Of a stretch of DNA of 64,000 nucleotides, positions 22,340 through 33,217 are shown one piece after another; position 1 is the stretch's first letter, and the number at the start of each line of letters is the position of its first letter. A program made the position numbers and the translations under genes. Source of the DNA: Hysterangium stoloniferum (Eukaryota > Basidiomycota > Agaricomycetes > Hysterangiales > Hysterangiaceae). The notes below the pieces were generated by a model that saw nothing but the letters and a program-made list of their open reading frames with translations, was not told the DNA's origin and did not search any database. The DNA lies in assembly GCA_015178975.1 (NCBI GenBank), contig WHVD01000077.1:248001-312000 (forward strand). The letters run 5' to 3'.

Positions 22340-22795
22340 TCGTGTTTTTGTCAAAGCTCAATTCTTTCAGACTACCCATCCATCAAAGAAACTTGCTGAA
22401 AATATTTAGGTCCATTTGAAATAATAGCACAAGTAGGGTCTGTTTCATGGACCCTATGGCTTCCGGATAGCATGCACATGGTACACCTGGTATTTCATGT
22501 TTCTATGCTAGAACCTTGTACTGCTAACACTATCCCGGATCTCATGCAATCTCCACCTCCTCTGGTCATTATTGATGGAGAACCCGAGTTTGAAATCTCA
22601 CAAATTTTAGATTTGAAAATAGATAACTGTTGACGCATTTGTAAACTGCTTTACTTGGTCAAGTAAGCAGGTTACAAAGGCACTGACAAAGAGACTTCAT
22701 GGATTTTGGCCACAGAACTTGGTAATGCCATGGAGATTGTTACTGACTTTCACACAGCTTACCTGCTCAAACCTGGACCACTATCCTCTCTCTGA
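22340..22795 (+). pseudogene. gypsy chromodomain tail
   Basis: After integrase, GPFEIIAQVGSVSWTLWLP and MVHLVFHVSMLEP lead into a chromodomain-like segment: DGEPEFEISQILDLKID, LLYLVK, AGYKGTDKETSWI. Two stops lie where R and W codons are usual. This places the element among the chromoviruses, whose integrase chromodomain steers insertion towards particular chromatin. Confidence 0.8.
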
Positions 22796-23228
22796 CCACA
22801 TTCTGCAGACCCTGTGTTACATTGGATTCATTTTCATTTTTCCCTGTCACCCTATGTCTCTCTTTGCTTTTACAGGTTTCTGACATGTCTTCAAGTCCTA
22901 GCAGATTTTCCCACGGACTTTTATGCTTTTCATGTTTTACTTTTATTTTTATTTTTTAAATTATTATTACTTTCAGTCTATGTTTATGAGGCTATGTTTC
23001 TGCCCAACTTATTTAGGCTCCTTTTAGAGTTCTTCCACCTCCTCAGGTACCCTGTTCTCATCTGAGCTGGACTCCTCAGAACTCCCAATCTGTGGTTCTG
23101 CATATACATACCCACCATATTCTGCCAAGAATTTCCAGAACTCCCTGCAGAGTTCCTGGAGTGTCTCCACCATGGTTCCCTGCATTGGAGGATATCTGAA
23201 AACTATTAAGTATACCAAATTCCAATAC
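22796..23228. other. Post-chromodomain region of unknown origin
   Basis: A plus-strand frame (22814-23065) and a minus-strand frame (23024-23251, acidic, with SSEESSSDENRVPEEVEEL) overlap here. I recognise neither. No LTR copy is present. Confidence 0.4.
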
Positions 23229-23438
23229 AGTGACTCAAAAAACCCTTCCAATGTTTGGTACTTCAGATGTATATCCTCGATAGCTCAGAGGAGAAAATTG
23301 CACAAATCTCGAAAATATTTGTGAATATGCTCTATCATATCTAGATTGTTGAACTACAATGACATTACATAAGCTCCAAATATGGAAATACTACAAATAT
23401 ATATATACAGGAGACTCATTGGAAGGGTTTTTTGGCTG
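23229..23438 (+). repeat. Left TIR of the Tc1-like element (MITE-like)
   Basis: The core 23237-23433 is 197 bp and is itself bounded by the 17-bp inverted pair AAAAAACCCTTCCAATG / CATTGGAAGGGTTTTTT. Its reverse complement is at 32106-32302, also 197 bp. The outer end TACAGTGACTC is Tc1-like. Confidence 0.85.
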
Positions 23439-23439
23439 A

Positions 23440-23930
23440 CAACTCTGACCCACAAAACTACTAATATTCAGTACTTAGTATGGCTATCCTTTGCCTTCAA
23501 CACACCTGCAACCCTTCTAGGCATACTCTCAATCAAATTCTGACACACCTCTACATCAATCTTGTTCCACTCCTCCTCCACCCTCTCCCACAACTTCAAT
23601 ATCCCTTATCCCCCTCTTTTTATGATTCCACAAGTATTCAATGGGGTTGAGATCTGGAAACTGTGCTGGCCATGGGAGGACATTAAAATCATTATCTTGA
23701 AACCAAGTCTGGGCCTTCTTGCAGGTGTGTTCAGGGTCATGATCTTGCTGAAAGATGACATTACCCACATATTTTCCATAATAGTTGAGGCTGGCTTGAA
23801 GGTTCTCCTCCATAATCTTGAGAGAAGGGTACCCATCCATCCTCTCATCTATCTTGAAAGAATACCCAGGTCCTTCCCACAGCATGTAGCCCCATAATAT
23901 CACAAATCCTTCTCCAAACATCACAAAAAG
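23440..23930 (-). pseudogene. Tc1/mariner transposase, C-terminal part
   Basis: Minus-strand translation FGEGFVILWGYMLWEGPGYS ... VIFQQDHDPEHTCKKAQTWF ... WPAQFPDLNPIEYLWNHKK. This contains the second catalytic D (QQD) and the third acidic position (PDLNPIE, the D34E-type end) of DDE_3 transposases. The first catalytic D (WSDE region) is not present. Beyond WNHKK the frame decays to about 23450. Confidence 0.85.
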
Positions 23931-23934
23931 TTCC

Positions 23935-23990
23935 TTCCAATGAGTCTCCTATATATAAATATTTGTAGTATTACATATCACAATCACTCT
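23935..23990 (-). repeat. Right-hand remnant of the central MITE-like copy
   Basis: CCTTCCAATGAGTCTCCTATATATAAATATTTGTAGTAT matches the inner end of the two TIR copies. Its other half is at about 31507-31612. The Helitron separates them. Confidence 0.7.
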
Positions 23991-25372
23991 TAGAAGTTAG
24001 AAAAGTTAGAAACAATCAATCAAAATACATTAAAACTTCAATCTAATAATACATCTTTGTACACTATATTTGCTGTTCTCTTTGTCTCCTTTAATAATAT
24101 TTTTATCCTATTCCAACTTCTTCCCCTTGAAAGTCACATACAATTGCCCATGTCTAAACACTGCCATTCTCAAATCTATTCCTACCACTTTCAAAGATTG
24201 TCCCTGTGACTTGTTAATTGTCATTGCAAATGCTAACTGCACTGGAAACTGAATACGATGCAGTTTAAATGGCAGTTGATCATCATTTGTAATTATTTTG
24301 ATCCGTGAAAGAAATGCCATTTTTCCAGTACATGGTCCAGTTAGGATCCGCACTTGAAGCAAATGATTTTCCATTTTCACCAATCACAATCGTGTCCCAT
24401 TGAAAAGCCCCCTCTGTGGATCTATGTTCCGGCTTCACCTCAAGTCGACTTGGTGAGATTCCACCAAAATTCAGGCTGTTCAAATACTCTACAGGATACA
24501 TCTCTGTCTCACTGTCTCCCTCTGCAGTATCAGCACTGTGGTATACACGACTCTCCCCAGGGAATTTATTCAGAAGTTCTGAATTAATCTCATCTACTTC
24601 TGAATTCCTTGGACACAGAATTACCCAGTCTAAGAAGTCTTCATCTTGCCAATCTCTTTTGTCTCTATCCACATGGATGTCTGGATATATCTCTGCAATT
24701 AGATTAGACATTTCTGGACCACAGATCATATGAGGAGGGATATCCATTGTATGATCCAAAGGTAAATCCTTTCCATGGCCTATATCCAATAGCCACTGAG
24801 CAAACTGTTGACTGTCTGGATCATCCTGGTCCACCCGCATATTCTTTTTCAAGAAGAGTACCTTGATATGCTTCCACAGTTCTGATTTCTGGATACATTG
24901 TCCAATGATCTGTTCTTTTGAACCCTTTGGTACAACAGGCAAAGTCTGCTGAAAGTCACCTCCCCAGGCAACAGGAATCCCTCCAAAGGGAAGATCCTCC
25001 TTGTCTAATAAATCCCTCAGGATTCTGTCAACTCCCTCACATGTGAAACGTGACTGCATTGGAACTTCATCCCAGATAATCAGTCGGACATTCTTCATGA
25101 GCTCTGCTTTTTCTGAACCCTTTTTGATATGACATAGAGCATCCTTTTCACAGGGAACTGGGATTGAAAATGTACTGTGAGAAGTGCGACCACCCTTGAG
25201 AATCATTGATGCAATTCCAGAAGATGCCACACAAAGCACAATGTAGCCCTTGGCCCTACATGCATGTGCCAAAGTATTCCATACAAAGGACTTGCCAGTG
25301 CCACCTGGACCATTCACAAAAAACAATTTGCCCTCCTGCTGCTCATCCACTGCCTTCATGATAGTATCAAAG

Positions 25373-25916
25373 TGTTAAGTGCCGTGTCGGGAACTTATTC
25401 CGGAACTACCAGAAAGTCACCGGGAAGTCGGAAACTAGTGGATAGGGTCAGGATGTCGGCTTCAGCTTATGTGCTGTGCCTCTACGCAAACACTCAAAGT
25501 CCTTAATTTCGGAAGTAAGGCTTACGATGGAAGATACGGATATTCAGAGTTCCGAAGAGTTCCGAATATCGAGCGTACAGAAAGACGGGAGGAGGAATAA
25601 GAAACTAAGTCGATATCAGATCTAAGGTAAAGTACAAATTCGCGGAAACTAATATAAGTCTACTCGTTATTGTACTACAAACTAAGACCATAATAAGACG
25701 GAAATGGAAGTGTTCTTAAAACAGAAATACAATAAGACATATTAGGGAGACAATATTCCGAAACAGGAATATAACAAACAAACGAGTGAATACTTGTCAA
25801 CGGACAAATTACCAAATGCGGAACAAGAGAAGAATGCGGATGATACGGTAACTATGATGTTCCGTAGTCGGAGATCGGAAGTCGGATATTGAAACATCCG
25901 GGAACGGGTCATAACA
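25373..25916 (-). mobile_element. Solo gypsy LTR, 544 bp, TSD CAAAG, inside the Helitron helicase
   Basis: It begins TGTTAAGTGCCG and ends GGGTCATAACA on the plus strand; CAAAG flanks it at 25368-25372 and 25917-25921. It shares the box GGCTTCAGCTTATGTGCTGTG with the other gypsy LTRs. Unlike them it is full of CpG (GTCGG, ACCGGG, GTCGG, TTCCGA), so it is a young insertion. Confidence 0.92.
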
Positions 25917-28889
25917 CAAAGGCAGCTCATTGTTCAGAATTGCACTTTTCAAGATTGGCTTGGGCACTGGCAAGCTCATGTTGCACATTATAATTATTTT
26001 GCTCCTTAATGAGACGGTTGCCAACAATCCCATCCCAATCATCAGTGCAGTTTGGCATGGTTGGATAGTGTGAGAGGGACTTTCCAGAATAGCGTAGGAT
26101 CCTATCAATTTCATAGAGACCAAAGTCATAAACTTGGTTTGGTGATGGATCATCAATGCCATGTGTTTGCCGAAGTATGAACTCCAAATCATCACAAAGA
26201 AATACTTTGAAGTCATTCCAGAGTTCCTGGGGTTGTGCAGAGGAGGACATGGTCAAAATGATAGCAAACAATCTGCGAAGTTGAAACCCAGACTCTATGC
26301 GACTGGCTTCTGTGAGGCACATGTGCCACTGACGGTCATCTTCAAGCAAACCATGTGCTACACAGGCTTGTTGAAATGTAGGATAGGTCTCACCCTGAAA
26401 GGTCCTGAGCTGTTCAAATGAGGTGGCACCTTTGACACAGTGAGCAATGTACGGAGGTGGAATCTTTCCCCACTGGCAATGTTAACAAAATGAATGCACC
26501 CTATGGAAAACCCACTTTGACGTGGCTTCCATGATTTCTTCTTGGGTACATATGTGAAATACTCAGGAAAGTCCATATAAAATGTGTCCTGGGCATGCTG
26601 TCCATTATAACCAATGAGACCCTTGGCATTAGCTTCAAAGTAAGCCATGAGAGTTGTCCCTGAACGCTCTGCTCTTTGTAAAGCCTCAGCAGGACCTTGA
26701 TCACCATCAAAAAGTACAGTGTTTTCTCCAGGAAGATGGACCCCAAGTGCCATTACTGCAGGAACTTGGGTATGGAGTTCATTACGCATTAATCGCCAGA
26801 CAGACTCATGTGCACTGACATAACGTGCATCAAGGTACTGTTGAATCTCATCTGGTGTTGTGCCGAATTCCATAGTTGTACGATCATGGCCCTTGTAACA
26901 GTATTTATGCATGTACTTCATTGACCTATTGGTAAAGGTCAACTCTACATTGATGTGGCATTCAAAGGTGAGAATCAAAATAGGGGAGTAAGGGACAACA
27001 TGTCTGTTGTCATATGTAAACTTGGGAGTTTCATAAACCCTTCCATTGTTGGGGTGAGCATATGTTGGATAGCCTTCCTCATTGACAATGGTGGCTTCAC
27101 ACCAATCCTTTGGATAGTATTTACTGCACTTCTTATCAACCATACAGGCAGCATTTGGATGTTCAGCTCCACAGGGGCCATGGGTCATGAGTTGTCCTAC
27201 TAAATTAAATAGTCTGGGATGTATTTCAGGATCTGGAAAACAGGCAGAAACAAGTGAGTCAATGTCTTCTGATGTCCTTGGCTTATTCTGGTCATCAAAC
27301 CATATGAGGCAGTGCATGTGTGGAAGACCCCACTTTTGGAATTCAATGACATGGATATGGGCTACAGTTCTACCAAAGATCTGGTCCTCTGTGATCATCT
27401 TGAGCAGTTTAGCCTTCTTGGCAGCAAAGACACGGGAGACCAAATCAGGACAATCAGCAGCAGTCTGTCCAGGAAGCAATTCATCAGTAACCTCCTTCCA
27501 CTTGGGATTAGCAGTCATGGTGATGAAGCAGCTGGCATTGCCATACTTGCGTGCAATTGCAAATGAATTTTGTAAACTTTGTCTCATATCCCTTGAACTG
27601 CCAGTAAATGTAGAAGGCAGTATGACCCTCTGACCAATACTATTGGCATCTGTGCTGACATCCTGATTTGTAAATGCATCAACCACTTGGTTGTAGAGTT
27701 CTGCACATAGCCTTGGTTGATTATCCCTGAGAAATCTCAATCTGTGCTGCTCTGTTACTGCCCAGGCATTGACAATATACTGTTGGAATAGCTTTTGTGC
27801 ATAAAAAAGGGTCATGGCTTCATATGCTCTGGGAAATAGGTGATAGGCATAATATTCACATTGGGTCACTTTCCGACTTTTTTCTTCATCTTCACTTCAT
27901 CCTGCTGTCCAGGTTGGGGCTGCCAGTTTTGATTTGCATAGGGAATATCCCATGACCAACCACGCTCACCCCTGGGAAAGAGCATGACATAATGAAGGGG
28001 TGTATAAATGGCTTGTGCATCATGGACATGATGGAACTGGGGCCCCCTCTCCTCTGAACAATAATATCCCTTGGGTCACCACGACCTGTATCACCATCTC
28101 CAGGGAGAATGACTGCAAGTTCATCACTGGTTGGAAGATTGTACCATCTGGGATCATTAAAAGCTTTGTAGCTCAGCCTGACATGTAACCTTGGAGTCTC
28201 TGCCTGTGTTCTTAATCGCTCATGTGCCTGGCGATAGAGTTCTATAAATGGATTATATTGCTCCATCATATCCTGCAAGTCAGAAAAGGTTTGGTTGTTT
28301 AGGCTTCGATTTGCCCTATGATTCTGCCTCTGCTGCAATGCCTGCACCAGTCCATCCTCCTGTGCCAATGCAGGATCATGGATGTAAAGCTGAGCATAAC
28401 TACGTGATCCACCTTCTGTGTAAGGAATCAAGGAACCATGCTGGTGATACAGTTCACCATGGATTTTGAAGACATATGGGCCACCACCACCCTGCAAGAC
28501 AGACTCATCCAAATTGACACCCAGTGATGTAAATGCAAATGCATTATTATATGCCCGAATATTCTTCCGAAATTCCTTGCCATTGTCTGTATTATCCTCA
28601 AGGAGAGACCTTAAAGTGTGAGGGACTGGCTCAAGTATTGGGAGAGCCACCTTTCCTCCCTTGCAACACTTGCCAAATTTTGGATGTGTCTTAGAGCTAT
28701 TTGCCAGACACTCATCCATCCAGTGAAAGGCTCCACAGTCTGGACACTGTATGTTCATAGGACCCAAGTCATATCTTGGGAACCTGGCCTCAACAACTGG
28801 CTGCCTTCCAATGGGTAATTGTGCAACAGGAAGTAGAGGTGGAGGCATGGCTGCAGGTGGGAGTGGGTGTATGGCAGGAGGTGGGTGCA

Positions 28890-29135
28890 TAGCAGGAGGT
28901 GGGGGAATGGCAGGAGGTGGGGAATGGCAGGAGGTGGGGGAATGGCAGGAGGTGGGGGAATGGCAGGAGGTGGGGGAATGGCAGGAGGTGGGGGAATGGC
29001 AGGAGGTGGGGGAATGGCAGGAGGTGGGGGAATGGCAGGAGGTGGGGGAATGGCAGGAGGTGGGGGAATGGCAGGAGGTGGGGGAATGGCAGGAGGTGGG
29101 GGAATGGCAGGAGGTGGGGGAATGGCAGGAGGTGG
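28890..29135 (-). repeat. 18-bp tandem repeat encoding PPPAIP
   Basis: About thirteen copies of GGCAGGAGGTGGGGGAAT. On the minus strand they encode PPPAIP in the frame entering from the N-terminus. One copy at about 28918 lacks a G, which moves the downstream, zinc-finger-encoding frame out of register; the same DNA in the other frame reads SCHSPT. Confidence 0.9.
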
Positions 29136-30211
29136 TGCTAACTGTAGCTGTTGTTGCTGTTGTGGAGCTGGATTTCCAGGTAGATGGTGAAGCTGTGGTG
29201 GTGCCCACTGCAAAATAGGTGCTTGTTGTTGTTGTTGAGCTGGATTTCCAGGTGGATGATGATGCTGTGGTGGTGCTAATTGCAAAATGGGTACCTGTGC
29301 CTGGAGTTGTGGAATGGCATTAATAGGTAAATGACCATAGTGCAGTTGTGGGGCTGGATTTCCAGGTGGATGGTGAAGCTGTGGTGGTGCCCACTGCAAA
29401 ATAGGTGGTTGTTGTTGTTGTGGAGCTGGATTTCCAGGTGGATGATGATGCTGTGGTGGTGCTAATTGCAAAATGGGTACCTGTGGCTGGAGTTGTGGAA
29501 CTGCATTAATCAATGTTGCAGTAGTGCAGATGGATGACTTTGCTGTACTGGTGGAGGTACATTTCCTGGTTGATGACCATGCTGTGGATGTGGTGCTGAC
29601 TGTAAAATTTGTGGCTGCAATTGAGCAGGTTGGTCTAATGGTGGTAAAGCAGCATACTGAGCATACTGAGCAGCTACTCCAGCAGAGCCAACTGCAGGCT
29701 GGAGAGCTTCATCTGCAGGTGCACCCTGTTGTATATAAAGTGGTTGCTGAAGTTGAGTAGCTACATTGCCTCATACATGACCTGGTGCCTGTGGCTGAAC
29801 AGGTGCATTTGCTGGTTGATGACCCTGCTGGATATGTGGTGCTAACTGCAAAATTGGTCGCTGCAATTGAGCAGCTGGATTTCTCTGTCCACGACCCTGC
29901 CTAAGAGGTTGTAATGGTGGCAAATTTTCATACTGCCTATGCAAAAGAGCCACTGCATCAGAGCCAACTATAGTAGAGCCACTTGCAGCAGAGCCACTTG
30001 CAGTAGAGCCACCTGGCTGAGCAACCAAAAACGGATTATCAGATTGACCTCTACCAACAGGAAGATGGAGATCTCGGAATGGTTGAAGAGGAGGTGGTAT
30101 ATTAGAATTCACAGCTAAATGCCGATGACAATCAGATGGAGATGTCATTTGCAATTGCGCCCTATGCTGCCTTCACTCCTCCTCCCGATTACGCTCAGGA
30201 GTTCGATCCAT

Positions 30212-31100
30212 ACTAATATAGCAATCACAGCAGTAGCAGCAGAGAGAGAAACCCTGCAAGAGAGGGGGAAGAGAGGAGGGGCAGAAAGTTGTAGTGAATT
30301 AGGCTAAAATAAGCCAAAGAAAATTACAGGGAAAGGACTCACTTTCAATACTCCACTTATACTTATAGGGAGTGGTCACAAACACAGTAGAGAGTGACAG
30401 GGAAAAGAAATGCAGCCAAATGGGTCTAAAATAGCCTAAAAACGCGAAGAATAATGTATAAATATTTGTTAATAGCATGAGGGAAGGTACCAATACAAAC
30501 CTGGAGATATGTTATATCTTCCAGTAACAATAGAAACAGCAATCAAGGTAAAACGGCCCAGAATAGAGGGTCAATCTCACTGTAAGAACAATATTTGAGC
30601 AAAAAAAGGTAAGATTAATTATAGGGACAGGAATCACCTTCAATACTCGACTTATAATCACAGAGAAAACTCAAAAAGCAGTGGAGAGTCCCAGGGAAAG
30701 GAAATTCAGACAAATAGGTCTAAAATAACCCAAAAATGGGAAAATTAATTCATAAATATATTACAACAGCATGAGAAAGCCAAAAACATACCTGGTATTA
30801 TAGGGTAGCCTTCAGACTGTGTATTCCAATGAGAAGAACACCCAGGAAAGGGTAATCTGACTGCAAATAAATTATTTAATCATTAAACAAAGTGAAAATT
30901 AATTAATAATAGGTAGGAGCTCACCACACCTTTTATATTGCCTGAGGAGTTGAAGAAGGCTTCAGAGATGATAAATGATCAATATGGGGGGTTCAGGGCC
31001 AGTGGATAGCCAGACTCTAACTGCAGGATAATATATTTAATTATTAAAAAAGCGAAATTTAATACAATTAAATAGAGCCCTCAACACACCTTGGTATGGA
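30212..31100 (-). other. Helitron 5' leader with diverged tandem repeats
   Basis: No gene. Two to three imperfect ~300-bp repeats are visible: CTTTCAATACTCCACTTATA ... GGGTCTAAAATAGCC (about 30300-30530) recurs as CTTCAATACTCGACTTATAA ... AGGTCTAAAATAACCC (about 30610-30800), with weaker echoes to 31090. Confidence 0.6.
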
Positions 31101-31506
31101 CCCAGGTACCCTGAGAAATATTCCAGAGAGGATCCCCTCACAATTTAAAGAGGACAAAGCCGGGGGAGGGAGAGGGGAAGGGAGAAAGTGTGGCAGCCTC
31201 AAGGCTTTACAGCGGGCTTCTGGGCTTCCCGCGGCTATGGCCGAAAATGTTCCCACGCATCGCAAAATAGTTCCGGGTATGTCACAAATGTCACAGGAAA
31301 AGCTCCCGCGGCGCTAAAATGCTCCTGCGAATGCCAAAAAGTGTCCAGATTTGCTCCCGTGCTGACTAACATTCAGGTGCTAATGCGCCCTCAGCTGAGT
31401 CACACACTCCCACCCCTGAGCGTTCGGGCGCTCCATGCCCTCATGCATTAGGGCGCCGAAGGCGCCTAAAAGTGCCCACCACCCATTAAGCAACTTTACT
31501 TTATTT
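31101..31506. other. GC- and CpG-richer block at the Helitron edge
   Basis: Contains TGTCACAAATGTCACAG (about 31278) and the hairpin GGCGCCGAAGGCGCC (about 31452-31466). I recognise no coding sequence. Confidence 0.4.
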
Positions 31507-31612
31507 GATAGAGCATATCCACAAATATCCTTGATATTTTTACATTTTTATTCTCTGAGTTATCAGGGATGTAAATCTGAAGTACCAAACATTGGAAGGG
31601 TTATTGAGGCAC
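31507..31612 (-). repeat. Left-hand remnant of the central MITE-like copy
   Basis: Read on the minus strand, CCTTCCAATGTTTGGTACTT ... GATATGCTCTATCA matches the outer half of the TIR copies at 23237 and 32302. The Helitron follows it. Confidence 0.75.
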
Positions 31613-31997
31613 CCCCAACCATATTGAGACTATTGCACACAGTTGGGGTTCAGATAGACTGGTTGGTGACATTCTTAAGAGCTTTGGCCACATCAAAAGC
31701 AGTGTTGGCCTTCCCAGAGCTGATGAGATGCTGTGCATAGTGAATATTGGTAGTGGAAAGCTTGGAGGGGTGACCACCAATGGACTTAGAGAGATGACAA
31801 CAATGCTTGGAGTAAAATCTAAAGACTGTGCCAATGCCATAACCAGTAGGAGCTAAAATGTGGCTAGCTGTATGGCCAGCATCAAGCAGTGAGAGGATAT
31901 GATTCTGGCTGGCAAGAGACAAAGTGCACATTTTGGGAATTGGGACATTGCTAGTTGCTAAAGGCCATGTATTTATACTGCAGCACAATGTGGTCAT
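31613..31997 (-). pseudogene. Tc1/mariner transposase, N-terminal HTH part
   Basis: Minus-strand translation SLASQNHILSLLDAGHTASH ... GHPSKLSTTNIHYAQHLISS ... AFDVAKALKNVTNQSI. This is the double helix-turn-helix DNA-binding region of Tc1 transposases (GRPxKLS-type linker). It breaks off where the MITE-like copy starts. Together with 23440-23930 it accounts for the two ends of a single transposase. Confidence 0.75.
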
Positions 31998-32099
31998 GTG
32001 ACATCATGTGACATCATGTGATTTTGTTGATAGGACCCAGTTGGAGGTGAACAATCAACAAGGTCACATGACTATAAGCATTTATAGTCATCAATGCTG

Positions 32100-32309
32100 C
32101 CGGCCAAAAAACCCTTCCAATGAGTCTCCTGTATATATATATTTGTAGTATTTCCATATTTGGAGCTTATGTAATGAAATTGTATTTCCACAATCTATAT
32201 ATGATAGAGCACACTCACAAATACTTTTGATATTTCTGCATTTTTATCCTCTGAGCTATCAAGGATATACATCTGAAGTACCAAACATTGGAAGGGTTTT
32301 TTGAGTCAC
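32100..32309 (-). repeat. Right TIR of the Tc1-like element (MITE-like)
   Basis: Core 32106-32302 (197 bp) is the reverse complement of 23237-23433 with substitutions. The outer end reads TTTTTTGAGTCACTATA, next to TA. Confidence 0.85.
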
Positions 32310-32929
32310 TATATACTCTAAAGGTCATTTAAACATCTGGGATGTGATTCAAACATACTTTGGTTTTTAAAACTTTCAAAAAGTTTTAAACTCTTTCATA
32401 CATTACAAACTAAAGAATCTTTCCAGACATGAGTAGACAATAAAAAAATTAATAGTTTGAAACACTAATACTTTTAAAAAATAGATACCTTTAGATAGTC
32501 TATTCCATGCATATGTATGTATATCATTGGCACCTCTAAATACATATGTATTACTTTGGAATGGATCTGTCAATCTGAACAGATTTCTACTTGATTCAAC
32601 ATACCCAGAATATATAGGTGATTTCACCCAACTAAGAAAGCCACAGGACAAAAAAATTTCCAATGACATCTCACATATTTTACTGGGAAATAACTACAGT
32701 TTAGCTTATAACAAACAAATTACTAACAAAAGTATTAGCAAGTATTTACATAACTTGGAAAACTATATACAATAGGTTCTATTAATTGACTCTGAATTGT
32801 TTAGGATATAATATGGAGAATTGTTTCTCATAATTGGTGGTTAACAATATAATAGTCTCAAAATAGATACTGCTATTTAAAGATGAAGTTTTGTAGCAAT
32901 ATAAATTTTACCAGTAAACATCTGATATT
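32310..32929. other. AT-rich region of unknown content
   Basis: Open frames at 32403-32669 (minus) and 32527-32775 (plus) lack recognisable motifs. Confidence 0.4.
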
Positions 32930-33217
32930 ATAATGATTATGGACAACCTCCTTTAATGTTTAGGTCAATCATCGCCTTTGCATATGCATTGCATTGTTCC
33001 CACTCCTCAGGTGAGGGGTTCTTCAATCCCCAGTAGCTTGTTGGTGTGGGTGTGGTATCGGGTGTGATGGGGAAGGGTTCTTGATGGTTCCATCCAGGTA
33101 TCCTTGGACACCTCATGCACCTGCAGCAGACCAGATAGTGTTGTGCCAGGTGAGCCAGTTATTTCCATTGAAATAGTCTTCTGATTGTAGCATGAACAGG
33201 GCTGGTTGAGTGGACAT
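32930..33217 (-). pseudogene. copia Gag N-terminal fragment
   Basis: Starts M at 33217 (MSTQPALFMLQSEDYFNGNN), then GVQGYLDGTI after an in-frame TGA, then, in a shifted frame, SYWGLKNPSPEEWEQCNAYA + KAMIDLNIK, ending at about 32930. The pattern (N-x-W-x-x-W near the start, then PS/TPEEWE-x-x-NAYAKAMI) is that of copia Gag in basidiomycetes. The rest of Gag is gone. It may be the 5' end of the same copia whose pol lies at 10-13.7 kb. Confidence 0.7.

Larger units (their letters stand above)
13703..22800 (+). mobile_element. Ty3/gypsy chromovirus, interrupted, 3' LTR not found
   Basis: LTR, gag, protease, (insertion), reverse transcriptase, RNase H, integrase and chromodomain are in canonical Ty3/gypsy order on the plus strand. 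The ~3.4-kb IS630-like transposon sits between protease and reverse transcriptase. Several stops are of the CGA-to-TGA type and CpG is almost absent. The coding region ends at about 22,795, but no copy of the LTR follows before the Tc1-like inverted repeat at 23,229. The 3' end therefore appears lost or displaced. Confidence 0.88.
24110..30211 (-). pseudogene. Helitron Rep-helicase polyprotein, frameshifted and interrupted
   Basis: Starts MDRTPERNREEE at 30211 (stop after that, frame then continues). The N-terminal ~450 codons are Pro/Gln-rich (30154-28755) and include an 18-bp tandem repeat. Next come a zinc-finger-like CPDCGAFHW region and the Helitron N-terminal domain (28755-27892), then Rep with the HUH motif GLPHMHCLIW, KYMHKYCYKG and a YLDARY Tyr-containing segment (27869-26358). 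The PIF1-type helicase follows: Walker A FFVNGPGGTGKS, Walker B IIWDEVPMQ, GGDFQQTLPV, and the C-terminal FAMTINKSQGQSL (25359-24110). Shifts occur at about 28918, 27880, 26435 and 24375. The solo LTR 25373-25916 lies just upstream of Walker A; removing it rejoins NSEQ-stop-AAFDTIMKAV in frame, where TGA replaces a sense codon. The intact protein would drive rolling-circle transposition. Confidence 0.88.
23990..31506 (-). mobile_element. Helitron (autonomous type, degenerate), ends approximate
   Basis: The element encodes an HUH Rep plus PIF1-like helicase on the minus strand (24110-30211). Its limits are inferred from where the disrupted MITE-like copy breaks off: ...CTCTATCA at 31507 and ...AATACTAC at about 23965. 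On the minus strand the 3' side shows CTAA at 23993-23990, consistent with the CTRR end of Helitrons. I did not find a clear 3' hairpin. A GGCGCC-GAA-GGCGCC hairpin lies near the other boundary (about 31452-31466). Confidence 0.75.
23229..32309 (-). mobile_element. Tc1/mariner-like element with ~200-bp TIRs, carrying nested insertions
   Basis: The ends are long inverted repeats (23229-23438 and 32100-32309) that begin CAGTGACTCAAAAAACCCTT after a TA. Between them are the N-terminal (31620-31997) and C-terminal (23440-23930) parts of one Tc1 transposase, both on the minus strand and in the right order. Everything from about 23,935 to 31,612 (MITE-like copy, Helitron, solo LTR) entered the middle later. 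Without those the element would be about 1.4 kb, normal for Tc1. About 80 central codons of transposase are missing. Confidence 0.8.

Noticed and set aside
28867..29190. Plus-strand frames of the 18-bp repeat read as Gly/Met-rich proteins
   Set aside because: They are antisense readings of the Helitron Pro-rich repeat; every frame of such an array stays open by periodicity.
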